DNA of 64,000 nucleotides, taken from assembly GCF_007751035.1 (NCBI RefSeq), contig NZ_CP036433.1, positions 4,693,001-4,757,000 on the forward strand, in the 5' to 3' direction. The DNA is from Lignipirellula cremea (GTDB lineage: Bacteria; Planctomycetota; Planctomycetia; Pirellulales; Pirellulaceae). Of this stretch, positions 53,196-63,234 are shown piece after piece. Every line of letters begins with the position of its first letter. Positions within the stretch are counted from its first letter, which is position 1. The notes under the pieces are model-generated. The model was not told where the DNA came from and searched no databases. It saw only the letters and a program-made list of their open reading frames with translations. A program made the translations under genes and the position numbers.

Positions 53196-56100
53196 ATGAG
53201 ACGTGCCACGGTTCTGCTGTTGTTGGTTTGGGTTTCACTGGCCAGTCACAGCTCCGCGGAGGAGATCGGCTTCGTCGAGAAATTTGCGCTGGCGGCAGAG
53301 CGGGCGGAAGCCTTGAAGCAGCTGGTGCCGGGCTCCGAGCCGTATTACTTTTATCACTGTCTGCACTATCAAAACACCGAGCAGTTCGGCAAGGTGGAGC
53401 CGCTTCTCAAGCTGTGGGTTGACCGTCATGGGGAAACGAGCCAGGTGCGCGAGATTCGCCATCGCCAGGCCCTGCTGACCTACCCGCAATCACACGCCGC
53501 TTCGCTGGCCTATCTGACGCGTAATCTGGGGCTGCGTTTCGACCATACGCGCGAACAACAAACGGTCGTAGAACTGCCCTCGCGGCTGGATCCCGCGCGT
53601 ATCTCCAGGGCGACGCTGCAGGCCGAAGCCTTCCGCCGTTACTCCAACGTGCAGGGCTTTGAGGACTCCGGGCTGGACGGGCTGGCGGACGAAAAGCTGA
53701 CCGGGGATCGGTTGCGACATTGGCTGCAGCGACTGAAGCGTCCCGATCATGCCGGGCTGCCGGAATTGATCGCCGCGGACCTGGCGGCGCCGTACAGTCC
53801 TGGGTTTGGCGCCTATGAAATTCATCGCCAGCTGCTGCCGGAACAGTTGAAGGTGCTGTTGAAACTGCGGCCTGAACTGATCGTGCAGACCAACTTTGTC
53901 AATATCTGGATCAGCAAACTGCAGCCCAGCCCCGATGTCGACTGGCGCGATGACCCTCAGGCGTACGCGGCCTATCTGGATCGGCTGTGGGACTTTATCG
54001 AGCCGCTGGCGCCGTCGTTCAACTCGCTCAAAGCGCACGTGCTGTATCACCGGCTGGCGTTTGACCAGACACAGGGAATCTTCGACAAGGAACGCTTCCT
54101 GGCGTATGTCGTGCTGCCCAAGCAGTGCAGTTACGTCGATCCCAAGTACCTGCAGCTGGAAGAGAATCGCCGCTGGATTGCGCAGCTGGGACAGAACTTC
54201 CAGGCCGTCACGTTGTTGCCGCCTGTCGGAGACGACGAGCCGCTGGTGCGAGACTACCTGCTGCACTTTTTCGTCAAGGAAACGGAGTGGCAGCCGTATG
54301 CAAAGTACATCAGCGACCTGTACCTGAAACGTGTGCTGGCCGAAGCCAAAATTGTGAACGGCCTGGGCGCCGCGGAACAATGGGCTGCGCTGCTGACCCC
54401 CGCCGAATTCCAGGCCCTGAAAGAGCGTATCGACCTGGACTTTTCGCCGCAGAATCCGGTCCGCTTCTCAGCCGACGGGCCCGTTGCCCTGGAGCTTTCG
54501 ATCAAGAACGTGTCGTCGCTGATCGTCAAAGTCTACGAGATCAACGCGCTCAACTATTACCAGGAGAACGGCCGCGAAGTCGATGCCTCGATCAATCTCG
54601 ACGGGCTGGTCGCCAACGAAGAGCAGATTTTCACTTACGACGATCCGCCGCTGCGCCGGGTCCGTCGCCGCTTTGAATTTCCCTCGCTTGATCGTGGCGG
54701 CCTGTTTGTGATCGACTTTATCGGCAACGGCAAAAGCAGCCGGGCCGTCGTCCGCAAAGGGAAGCTCGATTATCTCCTGGAAAACACCTCGACCGGGCAC
54801 CTGTTTCAGGTGGTCGATGAAGCAGGCAAGCAGGTCAAAGGCGCCTCGCTCTGGCTCGCCGGCCATGAGTACCGGGCCAATCCGCAGGGCGAGATCCGTG
54901 TGCCGTTCAGTACGCAGCCTGGTTTGCAAACGATCGTGCTGCAGAAGGACCAACTGGCCTCGCTCGCGCGGTTCCAGCAGCAGTCCGAAAACTACGCCCT
55001 GCAGGCCGCCATTTATGTCGACCGCGAATCCTTGCTGGCGGGACGCCTTGCTGAAGTCAGCGTCAGGGCGGCGCTCAAGGTGAATCAGACTCCCGTCTCG
55101 CTGGAGTTGTTAAAGAAGGTCCGCTTGCGGATTACGTCGGTCGATATCGACGGCGTTTCGGTCAGCAAGGAAGTGGCCGATTTTCAACTGCACGAGAACC
55201 GCGAGTCGATCTACGAATTCGCCACGCCGCATCGTGTGGTCAGCCTGCAGTTCCAGCTGCTCGCCCAGGTCGACCTGCTCAGCCGTGAAGACAAGGTGAA
55301 CCTGTCCGCCAGCCAGGCCTTCCCGCTGAACCAGATCAACCAGACCGACAAAGTCGAAGACCTGTTCCTGGCGACAATCGTCGGCAAAGAAGGGCAGGCA
55401 GAACACGTCATCGACCTGCTGGGGAAAACGGGCGAAGCACTTGCCGACCGGCTTGTCCGACTGACGCTGAAGCCGCGTGACTTCACCTTTACCGTCAATG
55501 CGACCCTGCAGACGAATGAGAACGGCCGGATTGAACTGGGAGACCTGAGCCAGATCGAAAGCGTCACGGCCGTCAGCCCCCAGGGCGTATCAGAAACGTG
55601 GCGACTCCACGGTGATCGGGCCGTGCATCGGAACGTGATCCAGGGCGTGGCCGGACAAACGGTCAGCACCCCGTACATGGGACATGCCGCCAAGCCGAGT
55701 CGCGAGCAGATGTCGCTGCTGGAAGTCCGGGGCAACACGTTTGTCGCCGATCGTTTCAACGCGCTCCGGATCGAAAAAGGTCTACTCCAGGCCGTCAATC
55801 TGCCAGCCGGCGACTACGACCTGGAACTGAAGCGGGAGTCGGGCGCCCAGCGGATACGCATCCGTCTGACCGCCGGGGACAAACTTGCCAGTTATGCCGT
55901 CGGCGATTATCGCCGGCTGGAAGTTCGCGGCCAGGAACCGTTGCAGATTGCTTCGGTGACGGCCGCCGACGAGGTGGTCCGCGTGCAGTTGACCAACTTT
56001 ACGCCGTTCACCCGGGTGCATCTTTTCGCCGGCAGGTATGAACCCGATTATGATCCGTACCTGATTTATGGTTCGGTTCGCGATGTCGGTCCGTTCTCAA

Positions 56101-59100
56101 AAACTTTCGATCAGGCCGAGGCTGTTTACGCCGAAGGCCGCGATATCGGAGACGAGTATCGCTATATCCTGGAGCGACGCCACGCCCAGAAGTTTCCCGG
56201 CAACATGCTCCAGCGACCCAGTCTGCTGCTGAATCCCTGGGCGCTTCGCACGACCGAAACGGGCCAGCAGCAAGCCCAGGGCGGCGGCAATTTCACGGCC
56301 GAAGGAGGCGACGCGGCGACGCCTGCCGAACGCCCCGCCGATATCGCTCCGCCCGGCGGCGATCTGCACGGCTTTCGCACCTACGATTTCTTCGCAACCA
56401 GCAGCCCCGTGCTGCTGAATGTGGAGCCGAACGCCGAGGGGGTGATCGAGGTCAAACGATCCGCACTCGGCAATCGCCAGCATCTGGTGGTGGTGGCGAT
56501 CGACCCCGTTTCCACCGTCGTCCGTTCGCTTGCCCTGGGCGATCAGAAGCCGGGCTACCTGGACCTGCGTTTGCTCAAAGGGCTGCCTGCCAAAGAGCAT
56601 TTTACGCAGCAGAAGCAGGTGACGCTCGTCAAAAAAGGGGACAAATTCCGCCTGGCGGAGGTCGTCTCCAGCCGGATGGAAGCGTATGGCAGCCTGCCCC
56701 GCGTGTATCGGCTGTACTCCACCCTGACGAACGACGGGAAACTCCAGGAGTTCTCCTTTATCCTGCAGTGGCAGACCCTGACACCGGAGCAGAAGAAAGA
56801 GAAGTACTCCGAGTACGCCTGCCATGAGCTGAACTTTTTCCTGCACGAGAAAGATCCGGCCTTCTTCGCCAGCACTGTCAAGCCGTACATCGCCCAGAAG
56901 AAAGATAAAACGTTTCTGGACGACTGGCTGACCGGCGGCGATTTGAAGCCGTACCTGCAGCCCTGGAATTACCAGCAGCTGAATACGGTCGAGCGGATCC
57001 TGCTCGGGCGTCGTCTGCCGGCCGAAAGAGCGGCAGCCCAGCGGCATGTGGAAGAGCTGTTCGCCATGCTGCCGCCCGATGCCGATCGGTACAATCGTCT
57101 GTTCGATACGGCTGTCCAGGGCGGGGCGCTCGATACGCAGGATCTGTTCGGTTTTGCCGATGAACTGATGGATATGAGCAAAGCGCCGATGGCCGAAGAA
57201 TCCGGCCTGGCGAACGGGCCCGGGGGATTTACGATGGGAGGGATTGCGACAAACGGAAACGCGCCTTCCGCGCCGCCTGCCCCCTCCGATCCCTTGGGGG
57301 TCCCGGCAGCGTCCAAGCAAGCCCGGGATGGCAGGGAAATGGATCGCCTGAGCAGTTCGATGGAAGAAGCACGTCGAAAGAAATCGGGCGATGCAAAAGG
57401 AAAGTCCGACAAGCTGGCGGAAGGGGAACTCAAAGACCTCAAAGCTAACGCGGAACGTGAACGCTCTGCCGGCTACTTCCGCCAGGAAGCCGATGAGCGG
57501 GGCAGCTATCGTCGGCTGTTCGTCAAACTCGACACGACGAAAGAATGGGTCGAGAACAACTACTATCACTTGCCGATTGAACAACAGAACGCCCAGCTGG
57601 CGACCGTGAATGCCTTCTGGGTCGACTACGCCCAGCACCAGGGCGACGGGCCGTTCCTGTCGATCCATTTTGCGGAGGCCTCGCATAACTTTACGGAAAT
57701 GATGTTCGCCCTGAGCGTGCTCGACTTGCCGGCGGAAGACGCCGAGCATGTGACCGAGTTCGCTGACGGCGGCATGCAGCTGACAGCCGGCGGCCCGCTG
57801 CTGATCTTCCACGAGGAGATCCTGCCCGCCCAACCCGGCGACCAGCAAACACCGCTGCTCGTCAGCCAGAACCTGTTCCGCGCCAGCGATCGTTATCGCT
57901 ACGAAAACAACGAACGGTTCGACAAGTACGTGACCGACGAGTTCCTGACCCACACCGTTTACGGCTGTCAGATCGTGGTGACCAATCCCACGTCGTCCCG
58001 CCGCAAGCTCGACCTGCTGATGCAGATCCCCGTGGGAGCGTTGCCTGTCAGTCGCGGGAAAACCACACGTAACTCGCAGCTGCAGCTGGAAGCGTTCAGC
58101 ACGGCTGCGGTCGAATACTACTTCTACTTTCCGGCCGCCGGCGACTACGCCCACTTCCCGGTGCATCTTTCCAAGGACGGCGAGCTGATCGCCTTTGCGG
58201 AACCGGTGACGCTACATGTGGTGAACGAGCTGACCAATTTTGATCGGCAGTCCTGGGAGTATGTCTCACAGTACGCCACCGACGCGGAGGTCCTGGACTT
58301 TCTTCGCCGGGAGAACGTGCATCGCCTGGACCTGGGGAAGATCGCCTTCCGCATGGGAAAGAAAGAGACGTTCGACGCCGTCCTGCGCCTGCTGGAAAAA
58401 CGGCACGCCTGGAACGACGTGCTCTGGTCGTACAGCGTCAAGCATGACGAACCGGCCGAGATTCGCGAGTACCTCAAGCATGTCGACCACTTTGTCGCCC
58501 AGTTCGGCTTGTACCTGGACAGTCCCTTGCTGCTGATCGACCCGGTCGAGCGTCGCACCTACCAGCATCGCGATTACCGCCCGCTGGTGAACGCCCGTTC
58601 GCATCAGCTTGGCCGCAACCGCGAGATTCTGAACGATCGCTTTTTCGAACAATACCAGCAGTTGCTGGCGATCCTCTCCCGGCAGCCGGAACTGGACGAC
58701 GAAAATCGCCTGGCGGTGGTGTACTACCTGTTGCTACAGGACCGGATCGAGGAGTCCCTGGATTTCTTCAGCCAGGTCGATCCGGAACGGCTGAAAACGC
58801 GGCTGCAGTACGATTACTTCGCAGCGTATCTGGATTTTTATACGCCCCAGACCGACGTTGCCGCCAAGATCAGCAAGCAGTACGGCGACTACCCGGTCGA
58901 TCGCTGGCGGAAGGCGTTTGCCAATGTTGACGCACAACTAAAGGAGGCCGGCGGCGCGGCGTTCCAACTGGTCGACGCCGAGGATCGCGATCAGAAGCAG
59001 GCCGAGCTGGCTGCGTCATCGCCTGGTTTTGACTTTACCGTCGAGGCCAAAAAGGTCACGCTGCACTATCAGAACCTGGACCGCGTGCAGGTCAACTATT

Positions 59101-59594
59101 ACCTGATGGATATTGAACTGCTCTTCAGCCGCAATCCGTTTGTGCAGCAGTACTCGGGCCAGTTCTCGTTTATCCGGCCGAACAAGGTCGACTTTGTTGA
59201 GCTGATTACGCAGGACAAAACCGTCGTTTTCGACCTGCCGGCCGAACTTCGCAACAAGAACGTGCTGGTCGAAATCACCGCCGGCGGCGTCACCCGTTCC
59301 CAGGCGTATTACGCCCACTCGCTGGCGTTGCAGCTGGTAGAAAACTACGGCCAGGTACGGGTCGTCGACGCAGAAACCGGGAAGGCCTTGCCCAAGACGT
59401 ACGTGAAGGTTTATGCGGTTTACGAAGATGATTCCATTCATTACTTCAAAGATGGTTACACGGACCTGAGGGGCCGGTTCGACTACGCTTCGCTGAGCAC
59501 CAACGAGTTGGATCGCGTGAAAAAGTTCTCGCTTCTGATCCTGAGCGAAACCCATGGCGCCATCGTCCGTGAAGCCGAACCGCCCAAGCGTTAG
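53196..59594 (+). CDS. Giant exported MG-domain (alpha-2-macroglobulin-like) protein
   Basis: 2132 residues from ATG 53196; the longer frame adds no signal peptide. Signal peptide MRRATVLLLLVWVSLASHSS is followed by a helical part (~30-410), then strings of beta-sandwich domains like the MG domains of alpha-2-macroglobulins (NPVRFSADGPVALELSIKNV; GLFVIDFIGNGKSSRAVVRK; HLFQVVDEAGKQVKGASLWL). A disordered hinge lies at about 1340-1425 (Gly/Pro then Lys/Glu-rich), and further MG-like and helical domains end with RVVDAETGKALPKTYVKVYA. I do not see the GCGEQ thioester. The role may be surface structure or protease trapping; the family is large in Planctomycetes and mostly uncharacterised. Confidence 0.7.
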   Translation: MRRATVLLLLVWVSLASHSSAEEIGFVEKFALAAERAEALKQLVPGSEPYYFYHCLHYQNTEQFGKVEPLLKLWVDRHGETSQVREIRHRQALLTYPQSHAASLAYLTRNLGLRFDHTREQQTVVELPSRLDPARISRATLQAEAFRRYSNVQGFEDSGLDGLADEKLTGDRLRHWLQRLKRPDHAGLPELIAADLAAPYSPGFGAYEIHRQLLPEQLKVLLKLRPELIVQTNFVNIWISKLQPSPDVDWRDDPQAYAAYLDRLWDFIEPLAPSFNSLKAHVLYHRLAFDQTQGIFDKERFLAYVVLPKQCSYVDPKYLQLEENRRWIAQLGQNFQAVTLLPPVGDDEPLVRDYLLHFFVKETEWQPYAKYISDLYLKRVLAEAKIVNGLGAAEQWAALLTPAEFQALKERIDLDFSPQNPVRFSADGPVALELSIKNVSSLIVKVYEINALNYYQENGREVDASINLDGLVANEEQIFTYDDPPLRRVRRRFEFPSLDRGGLFVIDFIGNGKSSRAVVRKGKLDYLLENTSTGHLFQVVDEAGKQVKGASLWLAGHEYRANPQGEIRVPFSTQPGLQTIVLQKDQLASLARFQQQSENYALQAAIYVDRESLLAGRLAEVSVRAALKVNQTPVSLELLKKVRLRITSVDIDGVSVSKEVADFQLHENRESIYEFATPHRVVSLQFQLLAQVDLLSREDKVNLSASQAFPLNQINQTDKVEDLFLATIVGKEGQAEHVIDLLGKTGEALADRLVRLTLKPRDFTFTVNATLQTNENGRIELGDLSQIESVTAVSPQGVSETWRLHGDRAVHRNVIQGVAGQTVSTPYMGHAAKPSREQMSLLEVRGNTFVADRFNALRIEKGLLQAVNLPAGDYDLELKRESGAQRIRIRLTAGDKLASYAVGDYRRLEVRGQEPLQIASVTAADEVVRVQLTNFTPFTRVHLFAGRYEPDYDPYLIYGSVRDVGPFSKTFDQAEAVYAEGRDIGDEYRYILERRHAQKFPGNMLQRPSLLLNPWALRTTETGQQQAQGGGNFTAEGGDAATPAERPADIAPPGGDLHGFRTYDFFATSSPVLLNVEPNAEGVIEVKRSALGNRQHLVVVAIDPVSTVVRSLALGDQKPGYLDLRLLKGLPAKEHFTQQKQVTLVKKGDKFRLAEVVSSRMEAYGSLPRVYRLYSTLTNDGKLQEFSFILQWQTLTPEQKKEKYSEYACHELNFFLHEKDPAFFASTVKPYIAQKKDKTFLDDWLTGGDLKPYLQPWNYQQLNTVERILLGRRLPAERAAAQRHVEELFAMLPPDADRYNRLFDTAVQGGALDTQDLFGFADELMDMSKAPMAEESGLANGPGGFTMGGIATNGNAPSAPPAPSDPLGVPAASKQARDGREMDRLSSSMEEARRKKSGDAKGKSDKLAEGELKDLKANAERERSAGYFRQEADERGSYRRLFVKLDTTKEWVENNYYHLPIEQQNAQLATVNAFWVDYAQHQGDGPFLSIHFAEASHNFTEMMFALSVLDLPAEDAEHVTEFADGGMQLTAGGPLLIFHEEILPAQPGDQQTPLLVSQNLFRASDRYRYENNERFDKYVTDEFLTHTVYGCQIVVTNPTSSRRKLDLLMQIPVGALPVSRGKTTRNSQLQLEAFSTAAVEYYFYFPAAGDYAHFPVHLSKDGELIAFAEPVTLHVVNELTNFDRQSWEYVSQYATDAEVLDFLRRENVHRLDLGKIAFRMGKKETFDAVLRLLEKRHAWNDVLWSYSVKHDEPAEIREYLKHVDHFVAQFGLYLDSPLLLIDPVERRTYQHRDYRPLVNARSHQLGRNREILNDRFFEQYQQLLAILSRQPELDDENRLAVVYYLLLQDRIEESLDFFSQVDPERLKTRLQYDYFAAYLDFYTPQTDVAAKISKQYGDYPVDRWRKAFANVDAQLKEAGGAAFQLVDAEDRDQKQAELAASSPGFDFTVEAKKVTLHYQNLDRVQVNYYLMDIELLFSRNPFVQQYSGQFSFIRPNKVDFVELITQDKTVVFDLPAELRNKNVLVEITAGGVTRSQAYYAHSLALQLVENYGQVRVVDAETGKALPKTYVKVYAVYEDDSIHYFKDGYTDLRGRFDYASLSTNELDRVKKFSLLILSETHGAIVREAEPPKR

Positions 59595-59809
59595 ATCGCC
59601 TGAAATGCGGAAAAGGCCCTCCGAGCGACCGGAAAATCCGGTTGCCGGTAAGGGTTGATGAGGAAATAGTTAAACAGAAGGTAGTCAAGTCAACATTGCC
59701 CCTTTTTCCGGGGCTTAAAATTGAGTCCAGCCATCGACGAGAGCGTAATGTCTCTTGTAGGATGGGCGGAAGTTCGACATTCAACTTCCTGGTTCGCTGT
59801 TGACCGATC

Positions 59810-60430
59810 ATGCCTTTAACTTCGACCCTTCATCTATACGCTGACAGCCGCATTGCAGAGTTCGATCGGATCGAAGACCGACGTCGAGCGCTGCTGCAGG
59901 AAATGTCCCAGGTACTGCGGGCGGACTGGCAGGCAGGCCGCACGCTGCGACTGGTGTTCATCTGCACGCACAATTCGCGGCGGAGCCACATCGCCCAGTT
60001 ATGGGCTGCGGTCGCTGCGGATTATTACGACGTGCACCCCGTAGAAACCTGGTCGGGTGGATCGGAAGCGACGGCCTTCAACCCGCGGGCGGTGGAAGCG
60101 CTCCGCGACGCGGGGTTCTCCATTGAAGGAGACGCCGCCCAGGAGAATCCTCGCTACCAGGTAAAGTTTGGCGGCGATAAGTTGCTGGAATGCTTTTCCA
60201 AAAAGTACGACGCACCGCCAAATCCGTCGGAACAGTTTTACGCCATCATGACATGCTCGGAGGCCGATCAGGCCTGCCCGGTGGTGCTTGGTTCGCTCAA
60301 GCGATTCGCCCTGACGTACGAGGATCCGAAAGAGGCGGACGACACGCCCGAAGAAGCGGACCGTTACAAGGAACGGGTCGCGCAGATCGGCCGCGAGATT
60401 CTCTACCTGTTTTCGCGCATCGTTGAGTAA
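59810..60430 (+). CDS. LMW-phosphatase / arsenate-reductase-like protein
   Basis: 206 residues. The phosphate-binding loop is VFICTHNSRRSHIAQLW (C52-X5-R58), the classic start of low-molecular-weight tyrosine phosphatases and thioredoxin-type arsenate reductases. A 45-residue helical extension precedes it. MTCSEADQACPVV carries two further Cys near residue 150, compatible with the redox pair of ArsC. The acidic Asp loop is seen as TYEDPKEADDTPEEAD. It could be an arsenate reductase or a protein phosphatase; no ars genes are adjacent. Confidence 0.78.
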   Translation: MPLTSTLHLYADSRIAEFDRIEDRRRALLQEMSQVLRADWQAGRTLRLVFICTHNSRRSHIAQLWAAVAADYYDVHPVETWSGGSEATAFNPRAVEALRDAGFSIEGDAAQENPRYQVKFGGDKLLECFSKKYDAPPNPSEQFYAIMTCSEADQACPVVLGSLKRFALTYEDPKEADDTPEEADRYKERVAQIGREILYLFSRIVE

Positions 60431-60828
60431 CGCTCTTCAGTAGCGCCGTCGGGCAGCGCTGTTGTCGTCCCGTTGCGTGGGACTTGACCGAATCGGTCTA
60501 TCTCAGGGCAATTTTTCAAAACCCCCTGCAGCTGCGACGCCTTTATCGTTTGCACGGCGGTCGTGGATTGCTGCGCGGGTCCAGTAGTGCGGCCTGCTCC
60601 GAATATCGTCGAAACGGCGGTTCGCCGGGTGGCGCACGTTAGGCCGAAGCCCCGCAAAAACCCCAACTTGCGCCGGCAGAAGCTCGATAACTTGAAACGC
60701 GGGTGTACCCGCACATTCATCTCGCAGGTGGAACCTGCGAGCCGCACCGCCCCTTTTCTGTTGTCGCCTGGCGACAGTCGGCAGGGCACGATCACTCCCG
60801 CCATGCGGGCGTTCACCGGAGGAACGTA
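60431..60828. other. Intergenic; hairpins before the multihaem cytochrome
   Basis: No gene seen in about 400 bp. Near the downstream gene are GCGGGTGTACCCGC (about 60700-60713) and a nine-base-pair stem CTCGCAGGT / ACCTGCGAG (60721-60741). They lie about 90-130 bp before the start codon and may shape the 5' leader. Confidence 0.4.
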
Positions 60829-62808
60829 ATGCCATTGAGGCCCCGACTTTATCAGCAACTCCTGCTTTTTGCAGTCGCCGCCCTGGCATTGACTGCCGGC
60901 TGGTCCCTCGTGGATCAGCCTGCTGAGTTCGCCGTCGCCGCGCCGCATACGATCACAAGGCGGCCGCATCCCTTCGATCCTGACTGGCTCGAAGTGCAAA
61001 ACATTCTGCGCAACAAGTGCACGCAATGTCATCGCGCCGGAACCGATCGCACTGACTTTACCACTTACCAGTCGCTGATCGAGGCAAAGCAGGACGGTGA
61101 AGATAAGATTGTCGTACCGGGCGATCCGAAAGATTCGGTCCTGTATTCCTACGTGGCGTGGAATGTGAACGCCAAGGGAGGCAGCGACCTGCCGGACTCG
61201 CCCGAGATGCCGCCGGAGAAGCATGAGTGGCTTTCGGCCGGGCAGCTGGCCACCGTGAAGCGCTGGATCGAAAACGGCGCGTTGCAGTACTGCCTGCCCC
61301 AGACCTGTAACATTACGCCGCTGATGGAATCTGATTTTCCGTCGGCCCGGCAATGCGCCGGCTGCCACCCCAAGCAGTACGAAGAGTGGTCGCGGTCGAT
61401 GCATGCGTATGCGCAGCACAGCCCCGTTTTTGAGGCGTTCAATCTGACGCTGGTCGAACGGACCGGCGGCACGATTGGCACCTTCTGTTCACGCTGCCAT
61501 ACGCCGATAGGAACGGCCCTGGGCGAGAACGAATCGGTGCGGAACGTCCACCGCTCGCAATTGTCCATGGAAGGCGTCTCCTGCGTGGTGTGTCATCGAC
61601 GCAGCCATCGCCAGTACAAATCCAGCGGCCGCGTCACGATTGATCCAGGCTCGCTGGAAGAGGTGTGCGTGTACGGTCCGTTCGACGATCCCGTTTCCAA
61701 AGACCACCACGCCCACAAGGCGGCTGGCTTGCCGTACATCAAAAGTTCGCAGTTCTGCGGCGAGTGCCACGACGTGACCAATCCGGCGGGCGTGCGGCTG
61801 GAAGAGGCTTTTTCTGAATGGCAAAACAGCCCCGCCGCCAGGCAAGGGGTCACCTGCCAGTCGTGCCACATGGGAGAGGACCCCGGCATTCCCACGCCCG
61901 ATCATGAACGTCCGCTGGGCGTCGCCGCCGTGCTGGAAGATGTCGCCGAGAGCAAACTGCCGCAGCGACGCCTGACCGACCATACGTTCGCCGGTCCCGA
62001 CTATTCGTTGCTGCCGGACACCGAATTCCCGCATCGACTCGACTGGATGTACGAGCAGGACTATCGCGATGAGAAAAATCTTACACCGTACCAGCAAGCC
62101 ACGTTGCGGGACCTGCGCAAGCGAAACCGTGAGCAACTGGACAAGGCGACCGAGTTGCGACATCGCCTGTTGCGGAACTCGATGAAAATGGATGTCGCCG
62201 CCCCGTTGTGCGCTAAGCCCGGGGAAAAGATCGGCATTGCCGTTGATGTTTCCAGCCTGATCACCGGGCATAACATTCCGACCGGCTTTACCGCCGAGCG
62301 GCAAGTCTGGGTGCATATCGAAGTCCGCGATCACCAGGATCGCCTGGTTTTCGCCTCGGGCGACCTCGATAGCAACGGCGACCTGCGCGACGACCACAGC
62401 CACGATGTACTGACCGGCAAGGCGGCGATCGACTTCCACCTGATGAACTTCCAAAGCAAGTTTGTCGCCTTGACCAACAAGGGAACCGAACGATCGGTTG
62501 TGATCAGTGTGAATCGGCACTTGATGCCGGTGAACGTATTGCGGCCGGCCCCCTTCCCTTCTGCGTCGTTCGGTCGTCCGCCGACGTTCCGGGTTTCCAA
62601 GGGCAGTCTGCGCCCGCTGGAAACCCGCACAAAAGTTTTCCCCGTGGTGATGCCCCCATGTGTCGGTCCCTGTACGGTCAGCGTCAAGCTGAACTTTCGG
62701 CATTTGCCGCCGTCGCTGCTCGACCACATCGGTACGCCGCACCTGAAGCACCTGTTGGAAATTGTCGAAATCGAAAGCCATCAGTCAGTCATCGAGGTGA
62801 CGCCATGA
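60829..62808 (+). CDS. Exported six-haem c-type cytochrome
   Basis: 659 residues from ATG 60829, with GGAGGAA upstream. The N-terminus (LLLFAVAALALTAGWSLVDQ) is a signal anchor. Residues ~45-150 are a planctomycete cytochrome domain with CTQCHRAGTDR, in the style of Planctomycete PSCyt domains. Five more CxxCH sites follow: CAGCH, CSRCH, CVVCH, CGECH and CQSCH. That arrangement resembles cytochrome c554/multihaem families. The C-terminal ~250 residues are beta-rich. It should carry electrons in the periplasm, possibly to or from an unknown N- or S-compound. It overlaps the next small gene by 4 bp. Confidence 0.85.
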   Translation: MPLRPRLYQQLLLFAVAALALTAGWSLVDQPAEFAVAAPHTITRRPHPFDPDWLEVQNILRNKCTQCHRAGTDRTDFTTYQSLIEAKQDGEDKIVVPGDPKDSVLYSYVAWNVNAKGGSDLPDSPEMPPEKHEWLSAGQLATVKRWIENGALQYCLPQTCNITPLMESDFPSARQCAGCHPKQYEEWSRSMHAYAQHSPVFEAFNLTLVERTGGTIGTFCSRCHTPIGTALGENESVRNVHRSQLSMEGVSCVVCHRRSHRQYKSSGRVTIDPGSLEEVCVYGPFDDPVSKDHHAHKAAGLPYIKSSQFCGECHDVTNPAGVRLEEAFSEWQNSPAARQGVTCQSCHMGEDPGIPTPDHERPLGVAAVLEDVAESKLPQRRLTDHTFAGPDYSLLPDTEFPHRLDWMYEQDYRDEKNLTPYQQATLRDLRKRNREQLDKATELRHRLLRNSMKMDVAAPLCAKPGEKIGIAVDVSSLITGHNIPTGFTAERQVWVHIEVRDHQDRLVFASGDLDSNGDLRDDHSHDVLTGKAAIDFHLMNFQSKFVALTNKGTERSVVISVNRHLMPVNVLRPAPFPSASFGRPPTFRVSKGSLRPLETRTKVFPVVMPPCVGPCTVSVKLNFRHLPPSLLDHIGTPHLKHLLEIVEIESHQSVIEVTP

Positions 62809-63029
62809 TAGTACGAAGAGAGCCATTTCCGTGGGCGTGCCAGCCAGTAACCCGTCGAGTCCGGACGCCGCGACAGATTGTCCGAACGGTGTACGTGCCG
62901 GTCGCCGTCCCGATTTGCGCGATGGGGGACATCGGCCACGACCCCGGCGATTTTTCGGATGACAGCCTGTCGGCGGACGACTGGAACCCGGTAGAAACCA
63001 TAGAACCGAGGAATGCGATTTCCGTGTAA
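62805..63029 (+). CDS. Small Pro/Arg-rich protein coupled to the cytochrome gene
   Basis: 74 residues from ATG 62805, whose ATGA overlaps the cytochrome stop. It reads MIVRREPFPWACQPVTRRVR then QIVRTVYVPVAVPICAMGDI and an acidic end (DPGDFSDDSLSADDWNPVET). There is no signal peptide or haem motif. Overlap and clean codon use suggest a real, translationally coupled gene, but no family is recognised. Confidence 0.5.
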   Translation: MIVRREPFPWACQPVTRRVRTPRQIVRTVYVPVAVPICAMGDIGHDPGDFSDDSLSADDWNPVETIEPRNAISV

Positions 63030-63234
63030 CGGTTATCGACGCGGGCGCCGGCAAGCGGCGTCCCAGGAATCCTCAAAACGCCGCTGGAGTTTTCGGTCCT
63101 GCCAAGGTCCCGTCGGGCCGGCAGGGTCTCCAGCGCTGGGGGCGGCAGCATTGATCCAGGATCATTGACAGAGTGTGCGATTGACGAGCGGATCACCTTC
63201 GAGTGTTTCCGCTCGAACAGAAGGCTTGAATACT

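Noticed and set aside
56097-58166. 689-codon minus-strand frame inside the giant MG gene
   Set aside because: It is antisense to a continuous protein-like frame and has no start site or domain of its own.
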